Translations under genes and position numbers: made by a program | Notes under the pieces: model-generated | Told to the model about the DNA's origin: nothing | Databases searched by the model: none | What the model saw: only the letters and a program-made list of their open reading frames with translations | NCBI GenBank assembly: GCA_030706635.1 | Contig: JAUZOD010000016.1 | Location: 1-64,000, forward strand | Reading direction: 5' to 3' | DNA: 64,000 bases | Source of the DNA: Bacteroidota bacterium | GTDB lineage: Bacteria; Bacteroidota; Bacteroidia; Chitinophagales; Chitinophagaceae | Shown: positions 1 through 7,518 of the stretch, piece by piece | How the letters are laid out: the number at the start of each line of letters is the position of its first letter | Numbering within the stretch: position 1 is the stretch's first letter

Positions 1-40
1 GAATTTGAGAATTTGAGAATTTGAGAATTTGAGAATTTGA
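1..40. repeat. Five tandem copies of the 8-nt unit GAATTTGA
   Basis: Five perfect head-to-tail copies of GAATTTGA start at the left edge, so the array may continue outside the window. Each unit boundary creates TTTGAG, so TGA recurs every 8 nt on the + strand, at 6-8, 14-16 and 22-24, closing all three + frames. This matches the stop-rich arrays found at gene ends elsewhere in the window and suggests that a + strand gene ends just to the left. No inverted partner arm is visible to the right. Confidence 0.9.
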
Positions 41-61
41 GAATGCTGAAGGGCGTGTAAG

Positions 62-91
62 TTGAGATAAATTTTATTATAACTATTTTTG
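62..91 (+). promoter_or_regulatory. Bacteroidota promoter of the HIT gene (-33 TTG, -7 TATTTTTG)
   Basis: TTG at 62-64 is followed after exactly 19 bp by TATTTTTG at 84-91, which matches the known Bacteroidota -33/-7 consensus (TTTG, TAnnTTTG). Transcription would begin near 95, which excludes the TTG at 89 as a start codon and supports the ATG at 107. Confidence 0.6.
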
Positions 92-106
92 CTTTTCATT
101 TGCAAA

Positions 107-508
107 ATGTCCATCTTTTCAAAAATCATAAAAGGAATTATACCCAGTTACAGGATTGCGGAGGATGATTTTTTTTTGGCTTTTCTGGACATCAATCCTT
201 TGCGGGAGGGACATGTGCTGGTGATTCCCAAAGCGGAGACTGATAAATTCTTTGACCTGGATGAGACCTATCTCTCCCGTATTCTGATTTTTGCACAACC
301 CATTGCTCATGCGATTGAAAAATCATTTTCCTGCAACCGCTGCGGGATTGCAGTGGTTGGCCTCGAAGTGCCCCATGCTCATATGCATCTGGTTCCGATT
401 GATCAAATTGACGATCTCAATTTCAGCCGGCCTAAATTAAAATTATCCGAAGAACAATTCCGGAATGTGCAGGAAAGGATAATCGGGAACCTGAAAGCAA
501 ATGTGTAA
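107..508 (+). CDS. HIT family nucleotide-binding hydrolase
   Basis: This is a 133-residue histidine-triad protein, a normal length for the family. HIT proteins hydrolyse or transfer nucleoside phosphoramidates and dinucleoside polyphosphates in the cytoplasm; the exact substrate cannot be read from sequence. The triad H90-A-H92-M-H94 lies in VPHAHMHLVP near the C-terminus, and the N-terminal half has the usual FSKII.G.IPSY and GHVLVIPK segments. I chose the ATG at 107 because an in-frame TTG at 89 falls inside the promoter -7 box. The TAA stop at 506-508 lies in the first unit of a repeat array. The gene converges on ruvC. Confidence 0.9.
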   Translation: MSIFSKIIKGIIPSYRIAEDDFFLAFLDINPLREGHVLVIPKAETDKFFDLDETYLSRILIFAQPIAHAIEKSFSCNRCGIAVVGLEVPHAHMHLVPIDQIDDLNFSRPKLKLSEEQFRNVQERIIGNLKANV

Positions 509-621
509 ATGTGTAAATGTGGTAATGTGCAAATGAAATACAGTGCTAAATCAGAAATTAATTGTGAGAGGAGCCTCAGGGCATTTTCACATTAGCACAT
601 GACCACATTTACACATTACCT
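499..621. repeat. Inverted pair of AATGTGTA octad arrays between convergent genes
   Basis: The left arm (about 499-536) repeats the 8-nt unit AATGTGTA with small drift, and the right arm (about 583-620) carries the same motif in reverse complement, so the region can fold into an imperfect hairpin with a loop of roughly 45 nt. On the + strand, stops at 506, 514 and 534 cover all three frames, and the first is the HIT stop codon. On the - strand, stops with codon starts at 618, 611 and 589 also cover all three frames, and the first is the ruvC stop codon. It probably acts as a bidirectional terminator; that role is inference. Confidence 0.75.
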
Positions 622-1173
622 CGCCCTTCCCGGATTTTTTGCAATAAAATCGCCCCATCCGTTGAGCTTTTTCTCTTTGGAGACCGGATGTTGCGCCTGG
701 AAATGATGACAAATGGCAACCGCCAGGGCATCGGAAGCGTCCAGGTGATCGATTTCCTGACGGATCTGGAGTATCTGTTGTAGCATTTTCCATACCTGTT
801 CTTTTCCCGCATTGCCATTACCCGTGATGGATTGTTTTATTTTGCGCGGGGCATACTCAGTAACCGGGATGCAGGACTGCATCGCAGCAGCAATGGCTAC
901 CCCCTGAGCGCGGCCCAGCTTAAGCATACTTTGTACATTCTTACCGAAAAACGGTGCTTCAATGGCAAAATCGGTGGGCCGGAATTTGAAAATTAATTGC
1001 TGCACCGTAAAATAAATGAGCTCCAGGCGCTGGTAAGCATCCAGCCGCGCAGGCACGTGGAGCGTATTCATTTCGATCAGGCGCATTTGCTGGCCCTCCG
1101 CGAGAATCAGTCCATAACCCATCATCAATGTGCCCGGATCAATCCCCAATATGATTTTGGAATTCTTTTGCAA
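616..1173 (-). CDS. ruvC: Crossover junction endodeoxyribonuclease RuvC
   Basis: RuvC resolves Holliday junctions made during homologous recombination, working with RuvAB. The 185-residue protein has the expected acidic catalytic residues: D12 in GIDPG, E72 in IEAPFFGKN, and D145 and D148 in HLDASDALAVAICH. Its length fits the family. The only start that keeps the N-terminal beta strand is TTG at 1173; no ATG lies in frame nearby. It is divergent from the flippase-like gene with about 20 bp between start codons, so the promoters must overlap coding sequence. A CAAAAATA (a TATTTTTG -7 box on this strand) lies at 1205-1212. Its stop codon is part of the octad array. ruvA and ruvB are not in the window. 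Confidence 0.95.
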   Translation of the reverse strand: MQKNSKIILGIDPGTLMMGYGLILAEGQQMRLIEMNTLHVPARLDAYQRLELIYFTVQQLIFKFRPTDFAIEAPFFGKNVQSMLKLGRAQGVAIAAAMQSCIPVTEYAPRKIKQSITGNGNAGKEQVWKMLQQILQIRQEIDHLDASDALAVAICHHFQAQHPVSKEKKLNGWGDFIAKNPGRAR

Positions 1174-1182
1174 GGGGAACGC

Positions 1183-1190
1183 TATTTTTG
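1183..1190 (+). promoter_or_regulatory. -7 box TATTTTTG upstream of the flippase-like gene
   Basis: TATTTTTG matches TAnnTTTG exactly. It overlaps the TTG at 1188 that would give the longest reading frame and ends 3 nt before the GTG at 1194, which suggests a nearly leaderless transcript starting at that GTG. No convincing -33 element is seen at 19 bp. Confidence 0.45.
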
Positions 1191-1193
1191 AAT

Positions 1194-2180
1194 GTGGCGC
1201 TGAACAAAAATATCAAATTATTCCTCAACTACGTGATTGGCCCGGCGCTTCTTATCGTTCTTTTTTATACAGTCTCACGACAGCTGCAGCATCAGCATGG
1301 GTGGAAAAATTCTCTTCAGCAAATCTGGGAGGCTCTCATCGGGAAGCAGAACTGGAAATTATACGGCATGTTTGGCCTGATGTGGGTGAACTGGGGGCTG
1401 GAAGCAGCTAAATGGCAGATCTCCATTTTCCCGATCCAGCATATGCGTTTTCCGCAAGCATTTAAAGCTGTAATGGCCGGCGCCTGCATCGCCTCTTTTA
1501 CACCGAACCGGGTTGGCGAATATTTAGGCCGAATGTTGTATGTTGACCCAGGGAAAAAGGTTCGTTCCGTTGCGCCAGCCATTATATGCAGCATGGCTCA
1601 GATGCTCATTACCCTGCTGGCAGGTTCCGTGGGGTTATTTTTCTTCTCCCGCTTTATTCCGGAATTCCGGGGAACACATCCGGATGCTTCCTATTTCAAA
1701 ATATTCTTACTGATCACGATTTTGTCCGCTCTTTTGCTGGGAACTCTATATTTTCGGTTTGAACCACTGGTTGGCAGGGTGAATGGCCTGCTCAAAAAAT
1801 ACAACAGGGCGTTTTATATACCGGAAAGTTTCAGTGCCCGGATGCTTTTTAAAATTCTTTTCATTTCCCTGATCCGATACGGGGTATTTCTTTTGCAATA
1901 TTTTCTTTTGTTTTCCCTGTTTGGCGTAGACCTTGCCGGAATACAGGTATTTGTGGGGGTTAGTGTGATGTTCGTGGTGATGGCCATTATTCCTTCACTA
2001 ACGCTTTTAACAGATCTGGGACTTCGGTGGGAGGCGGGCATTCAGATTTTTCAGGTATTTACAGTAAATACAGCCGGTATTCTTGCGGTGTCACTGGGTA
2101 TATGGCTGGTCAATTTAATTATCCCTGCTTTGATCGGGAGTTTATTAATTTTAAGGATAAAATTATTCAGTAGCAGATGA
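1194..2180 (+). CDS. Lysylphosphatidylglycerol synthase TM-region / UPF0104 flippase-like membrane protein
   Basis: This is a polytopic inner-membrane protein of about 328 residues with some seven to nine hydrophobic segments. It belongs to the family related to the flippase half of MprF; members are implicated in moving lipids or lipid-linked substrates, but the substrate here is unknown. Diagnostic is FTPNRVGEYLGR around residue 100, the position of the conserved (T/S)PG..GE motif. The soluble aminoacyl-transferase half of MprF is absent. The GTG at 1194 is preferred to the TTG at 1188, which lies in a -7 box. It overlaps the next gene by ATGA, so the two are probably translationally coupled. 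Confidence 0.8.
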   Translation: MALNKNIKLFLNYVIGPALLIVLFYTVSRQLQHQHGWKNSLQQIWEALIGKQNWKLYGMFGLMWVNWGLEAAKWQISIFPIQHMRFPQAFKAVMAGACIASFTPNRVGEYLGRMLYVDPGKKVRSVAPAIICSMAQMLITLLAGSVGLFFFSRFIPEFRGTHPDASYFKIFLLITILSALLLGTLYFRFEPLVGRVNGLLKKYNRAFYIPESFSARMLFKILFISLIRYGVFLLQYFLLFSLFGVDLAGIQVFVGVSVMFVVMAIIPSLTLLTDLGLRWEAGIQIFQVFTVNTAGILAVSLGIWLVNLIIPALIGSLLILRIKLFSSR

Positions 2181-2974
2181 AATCAATTACCGGAATTGGA
2201 TTGCTTATGATGATGGCCGTGTCCTTACCACTGCGGGCCGGGGATGATTTTTGCGGGGTAAAGAACACTGCATTTCAGGCGAATGAAAGCATAACCTACC
2301 GGGTTTATTATACCTTGGCCGGTGTATATATTGCGGCAGGTGAAGCAACGTTTAGCAATGTGCTGGAAACGCTGAATGGGAAGCCGGTTTATCATGTTAC
2401 CGGGGAAGGCCATACCTATAATTTCTACGATAATTTTTTCAAGGTCAGGGATAAATATGAATCTTTTATTGATACGGCAACCCTCCAGCCCTACAAATTT
2501 ATCCGGAATGTGAATGAAGGCACCTATAGGAAATATGAGAACAACAGTTTTAATAAAACAGCCAACACGGTCATCACCAGTGCGGGTGTCTTCAAAACGC
2601 CTGCTTGCATTCAGGACGTACTCAGTTCCTTGTACTATGCGCGGAATATAGATTTCAGTAAAATGCAACCTGGAGATAAAATCCCATTTTCTATGTTTCT
2701 GGATAATCAGATATATAATTTATACATCCGGTATCTGGGCAAGGAGATTATTAAAACCAAATACGGTAAGTTCCGGGCCATCAAGTTCAAACCCCTGCTC
2801 ATCAAAGGAACCATTTTTGAAGGTGGCGAAAAGATGACCGTATGGGTCAGTGATGACCCTAATCATATCCCGGTACGGGTGGAAAGCCCCATTAGTGTAG
2901 GCACGGTTAAAGTGGATATGATGGATTTCAGAAACCGACGCTCTCCGTTGAGCTCCCTGATCAGTGTTCGTTAG
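2177..2974 (+). CDS. Exported DUF3108 domain protein
   Basis: The 265-residue protein begins with a signal peptide (about residues 1-21, ending LPLRAG) followed by a DUF3108 domain, a beta-rich domain of unknown function common in Bacteroidota and Proteobacteria and expected in the periplasm or envelope. Recognisable pieces are ESITYRVYYTL, the GKPVYHVTGEG strand and a late KPLL..G.IFEGGEKMTVWVSDD segment. The start codon overlaps the flippase-like stop by 4 bp, so an operon is likely and the two may act together on an envelope lipid; that functional link is inference. Confidence 0.75.
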   Translation: MKSITGIGLLMMMAVSLPLRAGDDFCGVKNTAFQANESITYRVYYTLAGVYIAAGEATFSNVLETLNGKPVYHVTGEGHTYNFYDNFFKVRDKYESFIDTATLQPYKFIRNVNEGTYRKYENNSFNKTANTVITSAGVFKTPACIQDVLSSLYYARNIDFSKMQPGDKIPFSMFLDNQIYNLYIRYLGKEIIKTKYGKFRAIKFKPLLIKGTIFEGGEKMTVWVSDDPNHIPVRVESPISVGTVKVDMMDFRNRRSPLSSLISVR

Positions 2975-3112
2975 AATTAATTATCTTTCTCTTTGAAACG
3001 GTATAGATTGATGTGTCGACTGACATAATCCCCAACCCATTTATCAAGATTCACGGATTACAACCAATGTTAAGTATTTAACCATAACGATCATTTTTTA
3101 ACCCGAATTGAC

Positions 3113-4093
3113 ATGAAAAAATTCCTGAAACTGTTGGGCAGTGTGGTACTCATACTCATTTTAGCCCTGATCATCATTGTCGTCTATATTAAAGTGGCTT
3201 TACCCAATGTTGGTCCGGCCCCGCAAATTAAAGTAGAAAGAACAGCGACCAATACGGCGCGGGGTGAATATCTCGCCAAATCTGTTATGGTCTGTATGGA
3301 TTGCCACAGTCTGCGGAATGCTTCCGAGTACGCGATGCCGATGGATGTTACTACTCTGGGAGAAGGCGGACAGGAGTTTGGAAAATCGGAAGGATTTCCG
3401 GGCACTTTTTTTTCTGCCAACATCACACCAGCCGGCATTGGCTCCTGGACGGATGGAGAAATTTACCGGGCCATTACTACTGGCGTTAGAAAAAGCGGGA
3501 AGGCCATTTTCCCGGTAATGCCCTATCATAATTATGGGAAGGCTGATCCGGAAGACATCAAAGCGGTGATTGCTTATCTACGCAGCATCCCGGCAATTGA
3601 ACACTCGGTGCCGGAATCAAAATCTGATTTCCCCATGAACATCATTCTGAATACGATACCGGAAAAAGCGGTTCCGGGAAAAATACCTGCAGATAAGAGT
3701 GATACGGTTGCCCAGGGTAAATACCTGTTTACCATTGCATCCTGTCACGATTGTCATACGCCGCTGGAGAAGGGGAAATTTGTCGAAAATCTGGCCATGG
3801 CGGGTGGTCGTGAGTTTATTATGGCAGGCGCTGTTGTGCGTTCGGCCAACATTACACCGGATAAACAAACCGGAATCGGAAGCTGGACGAGAGAAATGTT
3901 CTTACAACGTTTCGCCGAATACCGGGATAGTGCCCGGGCTCATCGGGTGCTTTCGCCTGGAGAGCCGCAGACCATCATGCCCTGGAGTATGTATGCCACA
4001 ATGAAGGATCAGGATCTGAGTAATATATACAGCTATATACAAACCATTCAGCCGATCAGTCATGCTGTAGTAAAGTTTCAGACGAGGAATTGA
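3113..4093 (+). CDS. Membrane-anchored diheme cytochrome c
   Basis: The 326-residue protein has an N-terminal membrane anchor (about residues 6-27) and two class I cytochrome c domains facing the periplasm. Haem c attachment sites are CMDCH at residues 61-65 and CHDCH at 211-215; candidate axial methionines lie in PVMPYHNYG (about 136) and in IMPWSMY near the C-terminus. The arrangement resembles the cytochrome subunits of membrane dehydrogenases, but no dehydrogenase gene is adjacent, so its electron donor is unknown. It is preceded by 138 bp without a clear consensus promoter. Its TGA stop at 4091-4093 lies in the first unit of a heptad repeat array. Confidence 0.85.
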   Translation: MKKFLKLLGSVVLILILALIIIVVYIKVALPNVGPAPQIKVERTATNTARGEYLAKSVMVCMDCHSLRNASEYAMPMDVTTLGEGGQEFGKSEGFPGTFFSANITPAGIGSWTDGEIYRAITTGVRKSGKAIFPVMPYHNYGKADPEDIKAVIAYLRSIPAIEHSVPESKSDFPMNIILNTIPEKAVPGKIPADKSDTVAQGKYLFTIASCHDCHTPLEKGKFVENLAMAGGREFIMAGAVVRSANITPDKQTGIGSWTREMFLQRFAEYRDSARAHRVLSPGEPQTIMPWSMYATMKDQDLSNIYSYIQTIQPISHAVVKFQTRN

Positions 4094-4182
4094 CAGTTGA
4101 CAATGGATAGTTGACAATGGATAATCCTGCATTTCGAATTGCGTTTCATTGTCCATTGCCCATTGTCAACTGTCGATTATTC
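4089..4182. repeat. Inverted pair of TTGACAA heptad arrays between cytochrome c and murF
   Basis: The left arm is built of 7-nt units (TTGACAG, TTGACAA, TGGATAG, TTGACAA, TGGATAA) and the right arm carries the same type of units on the opposite strand. The best inverted match is 15 bp perfect: 4092-4106 against 4160-4174. The first unit holds the stop codon of cytochrome c (4091-4093), and the right arm holds the stop codon of murF (4166-4168). Stops at 4091, 4098 and 4108 cover all three + frames. It can form a long hairpin and may terminate both transcripts. Confidence 0.85.
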
Positions 4183-5449
4183 GCTCCATTCCTATGCTCC
4201 TGGAGCCCTTCACCAGGAAAAAGCTGTTTTCAAAATGCCTTGATTTCAGCCATTCGCCGGCCTCGGCGGCTGTTTGGAAATTCCGGTATTTGTTTTTTAT
4301 TCTTAAAAAATCGCCACCGACCAGCACAACTTCCTTCCAGGGGTATCCGGCAATCTGCCGAAGGAGTTCCTGATGCTCCAGGATGCTGCTGTCGCCTAAC
4401 TCAGCCATTGCCCCGAGCACCAGCACCTTCTCACTGGAAGAAATGGAAGCGAAGTTTTCTATGGCCACTCTCATGCTGGAAGGATTAGCATTATAGGCAT
4501 CCAGCACTACCGTATTGCTCCCCCAGGGCAAAATCTGAGACCGGCTGTTGGATGGCCGATAGGCTTCCAGGGAGGTTTTGATTTTGGCAGGATCCACATT
4601 AAAATGAGTTCCCACGGTTACGGCCGCCAGTACGTTGGGCAAATTGTATTTTCCCGCGAGTTGGGTCTGGATCAATTGATTGTGCACGCCGCGCGTGAGC
4701 TTAACCCGGAGAAGTGGCCCTTCGCCATCAACTATTCCTGTGACGGCAGCGTCAAAGGTTCCATAGGATACGATCTCTGCAATGCCTTTGCTCATTTCCC
4801 GCAGGTCATTGTAATCCCACATCACAAAGGCGGTTCCGCCATGAGTCCGCAGCCAGTCATACAATTCGCCCTTTCCCTTGCGGACGTTTTCGACGCTGCC
4901 AAATCCTTCGAGGTGGGCCTTGCCGCAATTCGTGATGATGCCATGTGTTGGTTTCGCATACTCGCAGTAGCCAGCGATCTCCCGCAGATGATTGGCGCCC
5001 ATTTCCACGACGGCCATCTCGGCATCGGCTTTAATTTTCAGGATAGTCAGCGGAATACCAATGTGATTATTCAGGTTTCCTTCGGTCGTGTAGGTGCGGT
5101 AGGTGGTGGAAAGAACGGCGTGGATCAGTTCCTTGGTGGTAGTCTTTCCATTGCTGCCGGTGATTCCGATAAAGGGGATGGAAAATTGATCCCGGTGATG
5201 ACCGGCAAGCGTCTGCAGAGTCTTCAAAACATCATTAACCAGGATGAAGTTTTCCTGCCCTGTTTCGGGGGTCTCATCAATGACAGCATAAGCCGCACCT
5301 TCCCGAAGAGCCTGACCGGCAAATCGGTTGCCGTTGAAATTTTCGCCCTTCAGGGCAAAGAATAGATCTCCCGGCTTTAGTTTCCGGCTGTCAGTACAAA
5401 TGGAAGGGTGCTTTAGAAAAAGTTGGTATAAATTTTCAATGGAAGTCAT
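4166..5449 (-). CDS. murF: UDP-N-acetylmuramoyl-tripeptide--D-alanyl-D-alanine ligase MurF
   Basis: MurF adds D-Ala-D-Ala to the UDP-MurNAc tripeptide, the last cytoplasmic step of peptidoglycan precursor synthesis. The 427-residue protein has the Mur-ligase ATP loop ITGSNGKTTT at about residues 96-105, the substrate region TEGNLNNHIGIPLT, EMGANH and the late DAYNANPSSM motif. I start it at the ATG at 5449, giving MTSIENLY; ten further upstream codons are unlikely to be translated. It sits downstream of gldJ, an order known in other Bacteroidota, but a strong terminator lies between them, so murF probably has its own promoter. The C-terminal two codons and stop are contributed by the repeat array. 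Confidence 0.95.
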   Translation of the reverse strand: MTSIENLYQLFLKHPSICTDSRKLKPGDLFFALKGENFNGNRFAGQALREGAAYAVIDETPETGQENFILVNDVLKTLQTLAGHHRDQFSIPFIGITGSNGKTTTKELIHAVLSTTYRTYTTEGNLNNHIGIPLTILKIKADAEMAVVEMGANHLREIAGYCEYAKPTHGIITNCGKAHLEGFGSVENVRKGKGELYDWLRTHGGTAFVMWDYNDLREMSKGIAEIVSYGTFDAAVTGIVDGEGPLLRVKLTRGVHNQLIQTQLAGKYNLPNVLAAVTVGTHFNVDPAKIKTSLEAYRPSNSRSQILPWGSNTVVLDAYNANPSSMRVAIENFASISSSEKVLVLGAMAELGDSSILEHQELLRQIAGYPWKEVVLVGGDFLRIKNKYRNFQTAAEAGEWLKSRHFENSFFLVKGSRSIGMERIIDS

Positions 5450-5470
5450 GAACACAAATGTAATTAACAA

Positions 5471-5501
5471 AAAAGCCACCCGACATAACAGGGTGGCTTT
5501 T
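5471..5501. terminator. Bidirectional rho-independent terminator between gldJ and murF
   Basis: A perfect 11-bp stem, AAAAGCCACCC (5471-5481) with GGGTGGCTTTT (5491-5501), has a 9-nt loop. It is T-rich on either strand after the GC core. It lies directly after the gldJ stop on the - strand and before the murF start, so it should end gldJ transcription. Confidence 0.85.
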
Positions 5502-5520
5502 CAATATTTTATAGTTCAAC

Positions 5521-7080
5521 TTATTGCTTTCGGGCATTTTGCTTTCTTTGTTTGTAGTTGATACCGGTTTTTCTTCCATTGCCGGCTGCGCTGCCCACGC
5601 GATCCATCGCGCAACGGAAACCTACCGTGGAGCTTGCCTGATCTTCTTCCATGAAGCGGCGTGTACCAGGCCCTAACCAGTAAGCACGGTCATTCCAGCT
5701 TCCGCCTTTAATAACCCTGGATTTGTCACTGATTAAAGTGGTTTTACCATATCCATAACTTACGCCGGCGATCAGGGAGTCGCCATCCAGATAATTGATT
5801 ACATCTCCTTTCTGGTAGTTGCGGCGGTTCTTGCTTTCTTCATCTGTTACGTTCCGGTACTTAATTCGGCCCAGGCTGTCCCTTTCCGGCTTGTTTTCCT
5901 TGCCCAGATCTATTGTGCTGAACTGGTTACCACGGAATGGCGCCACATCATCCACGTCCTGTGAAGAAAGGGGACGGTAAACATCCTGTACCCACTCGCT
6001 CACATTGCCGGACATATTGTACAATCCGAAACCATTGGGATAAAAGGAATTTACGTCTGCGGTGTACACGGCGTTGTCGTTCAAACCTCCGGCAACACCC
6101 ATGTTATCTCCTGAGCCGCGTTTGAAGTTTGCCAGGAAGGTACCCTGCCAGCTTCCGCGGCGGGAGTCGCGCAATCCGTTCACGTTCTGGCTCCAGGAAT
6201 AAACCTGTTTGTTGGCAATCAGCTCTTCACCTCTTTTTTTATCGCTCTTGCTGGGAGCCGGGTTTTGATTAATTAAACCAAGCGCCGCATATTCCCATTC
6301 TGCCTCTGTAGGAAGACGGTAGGAGGGCAACAGAATGCCATCTTCAAAAGTAACCTGAGTGCGTGGTGTTCCATTGGGATTCCGCAGTTCATTTTTCTTT
6401 GATTTGGCAGCCGCCCCGGGTGTAGCCTGATATTCACCCATGAGGTAAGATTTCGTATTGAAATTTTCCTGGCCGAGTCCCTGAATGTTTTTTAATGAAT
6501 TCTTATTGATGAACCCGCGATCAACCAGAGCTTTTTCATTCACGCGATCGGTTCTCCATAAACAAAAGTCCTGGGCTTGTTTCCAGCTCACCCCAACCAC
6601 TGGGTAGTAGTTATAGGAAGGATGACGGAAATAATATTCGACCAAGGGTTCATTATAAGCCAGTTCGCTCCTCCATACCAGGGTGTCTGGAAGGGCACCA
6701 TCGCGGACTGATTTATATTCGTCTCCTTCAAATACATTATCGATCCAGTACAGGTATTCCCGGTAATGCACGTTGGCCACTTCGGTTCTGTCGATATAAA
6801 AAGAGTTTACCGTTACCCGCCGTGGAATATTGTTCCAGTCGCTCATAACATCTTCTTCAGTGGCTCCCATGGTAAAAGTACCTCCCTGAACAAATACAAG
6901 ACCCGGGCCTGTACGTTCTTCCTTTTCTTTGGAAACCTGATAGCCCCCCATGTTCTTGTCATTATAGTTCCATCCGGTAACATCAGAAGATTCCTTCTTT
7001 TTGCCGAATAACTTACCATCTTTGCACGAACTCACCGCTATAGCGCAGGAAGCAAGGATAAACAGATTTTTGAGATTCAT
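5521..7080 (-). CDS. gldJ: Gliding motility / type IX secretion lipoprotein GldJ
   Basis: GldJ is an outer-membrane-associated lipoprotein needed for gliding and for stability of the type IX secretion core. The 519-residue product starts at the ATG at 7080 and has a lipoprotein signal with the modified cysteine at C19 (AVSSC). An SUMF1/FGE-like domain follows: FVQGGTFTMGA near residue 65, the VVGVSWKQAQDFC segment, YRLPTEAEWEYAA, NMSGNVSEWVQD, and KGGSWNDRAYW plus GFRCAMD at the end. It could be confused with the paralogue GldK, but the murF and porV neighbours favour GldJ; gldK normally precedes gldL, gldM and gldN, which are absent here. It is divergent from porV. Confidence 0.88.
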   Translation of the reverse strand: MNLKNLFILASCAIAVSSCKDGKLFGKKKESSDVTGWNYNDKNMGGYQVSKEKEERTGPGLVFVQGGTFTMGATEEDVMSDWNNIPRRVTVNSFYIDRTEVANVHYREYLYWIDNVFEGDEYKSVRDGALPDTLVWRSELAYNEPLVEYYFRHPSYNYYPVVGVSWKQAQDFCLWRTDRVNEKALVDRGFINKNSLKNIQGLGQENFNTKSYLMGEYQATPGAAAKSKKNELRNPNGTPRTQVTFEDGILLPSYRLPTEAEWEYAALGLINQNPAPSKSDKKRGEELIANKQVYSWSQNVNGLRDSRRGSWQGTFLANFKRGSGDNMGVAGGLNDNAVYTADVNSFYPNGFGLYNMSGNVSEWVQDVYRPLSSQDVDDVAPFRGNQFSTIDLGKENKPERDSLGRIKYRNVTDEESKNRRNYQKGDVINYLDGDSLIAGVSYGYGKTTLISDKSRVIKGGSWNDRAYWLGPGTRRFMEEDQASSTVGFRCAMDRVGSAAGNGRKTGINYKQRKQNARKQ

Positions 7081-7518
7081 AGAAAACGCATTTAACCGTG
7101 ATATGTTAGGTGAAGAAACGCTCTTTCGGTACAAATATTGTAAATAAGGACCGCGTATAAATGCACAATACGAGGAGAACGCGAATATAGTTCGGTTTGG
7201 AGAAAAATTCCTCCTTTGGGAATGTTAAAACTGCATCCTGGTAAGGTCTGACTAACCAGGACATTTGAAGCAGCCGGAAACCTTTAAATTGCGCAATAAT
7301 TGTGAAGCTATTCCGTTGGAGAAGCCGGTACAGCTTAATGGGCCTTATCTGTATAGTGAGAATGAACCGGCACGGTTATCAGAACTCATTTAAAACCACA
7401 ACATTAGCTATCGAAAATTTTTACCCTCTAAAAGCTGAAATGATCCTGGGGCAACTGTTTTGCATTACAACAGGTATCATTGATGTGGTCAGTGTCCTTT
7501 TAAGCTAAAATAAATTAC
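7081..7518. other. 438-bp divergent intergenic region between gldJ and porV
   Basis: This is the regulatory space for two divergent type IX secretion genes. It contains a 7-bp perfect hairpin, TCCTGGT (7236-7242) with ACCAGGA (7255-7261). A near-consensus -7 box for gldJ (AATATTTG on the - strand) lies at 7132-7139. An open frame at 7302-7508 (68 residues, GTG start) has no recognisable family, no ribosome site I can defend and a composition unlike its neighbours, so I do not call it a gene. No exact TAnnTTTG is found for porV. Confidence 0.6.

Noticed and set aside
4089-4182. Heptad arrays considered as CRISPR
   Set aside because: Units are 7-8 nt with no spacers and no cas genes; they are tandem arrays at gene ends.
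4604-5365. 253-residue + strand frame opposite murF
   Set aside because: Complete shadow of murF, whose motifs are unambiguous; its own translation shows no family features.
5521-7080. GldK instead of GldJ
   Set aside because: GldK is normally followed by gldL, gldM and gldN; here the neighbours are murF and porV, as for gldJ.
7302-7508. 68-residue open frame between gldJ and porV
   Set aside because: GTG start without a ribosome site, no recognisable motif, and position in a divergent regulatory region; more likely chance.
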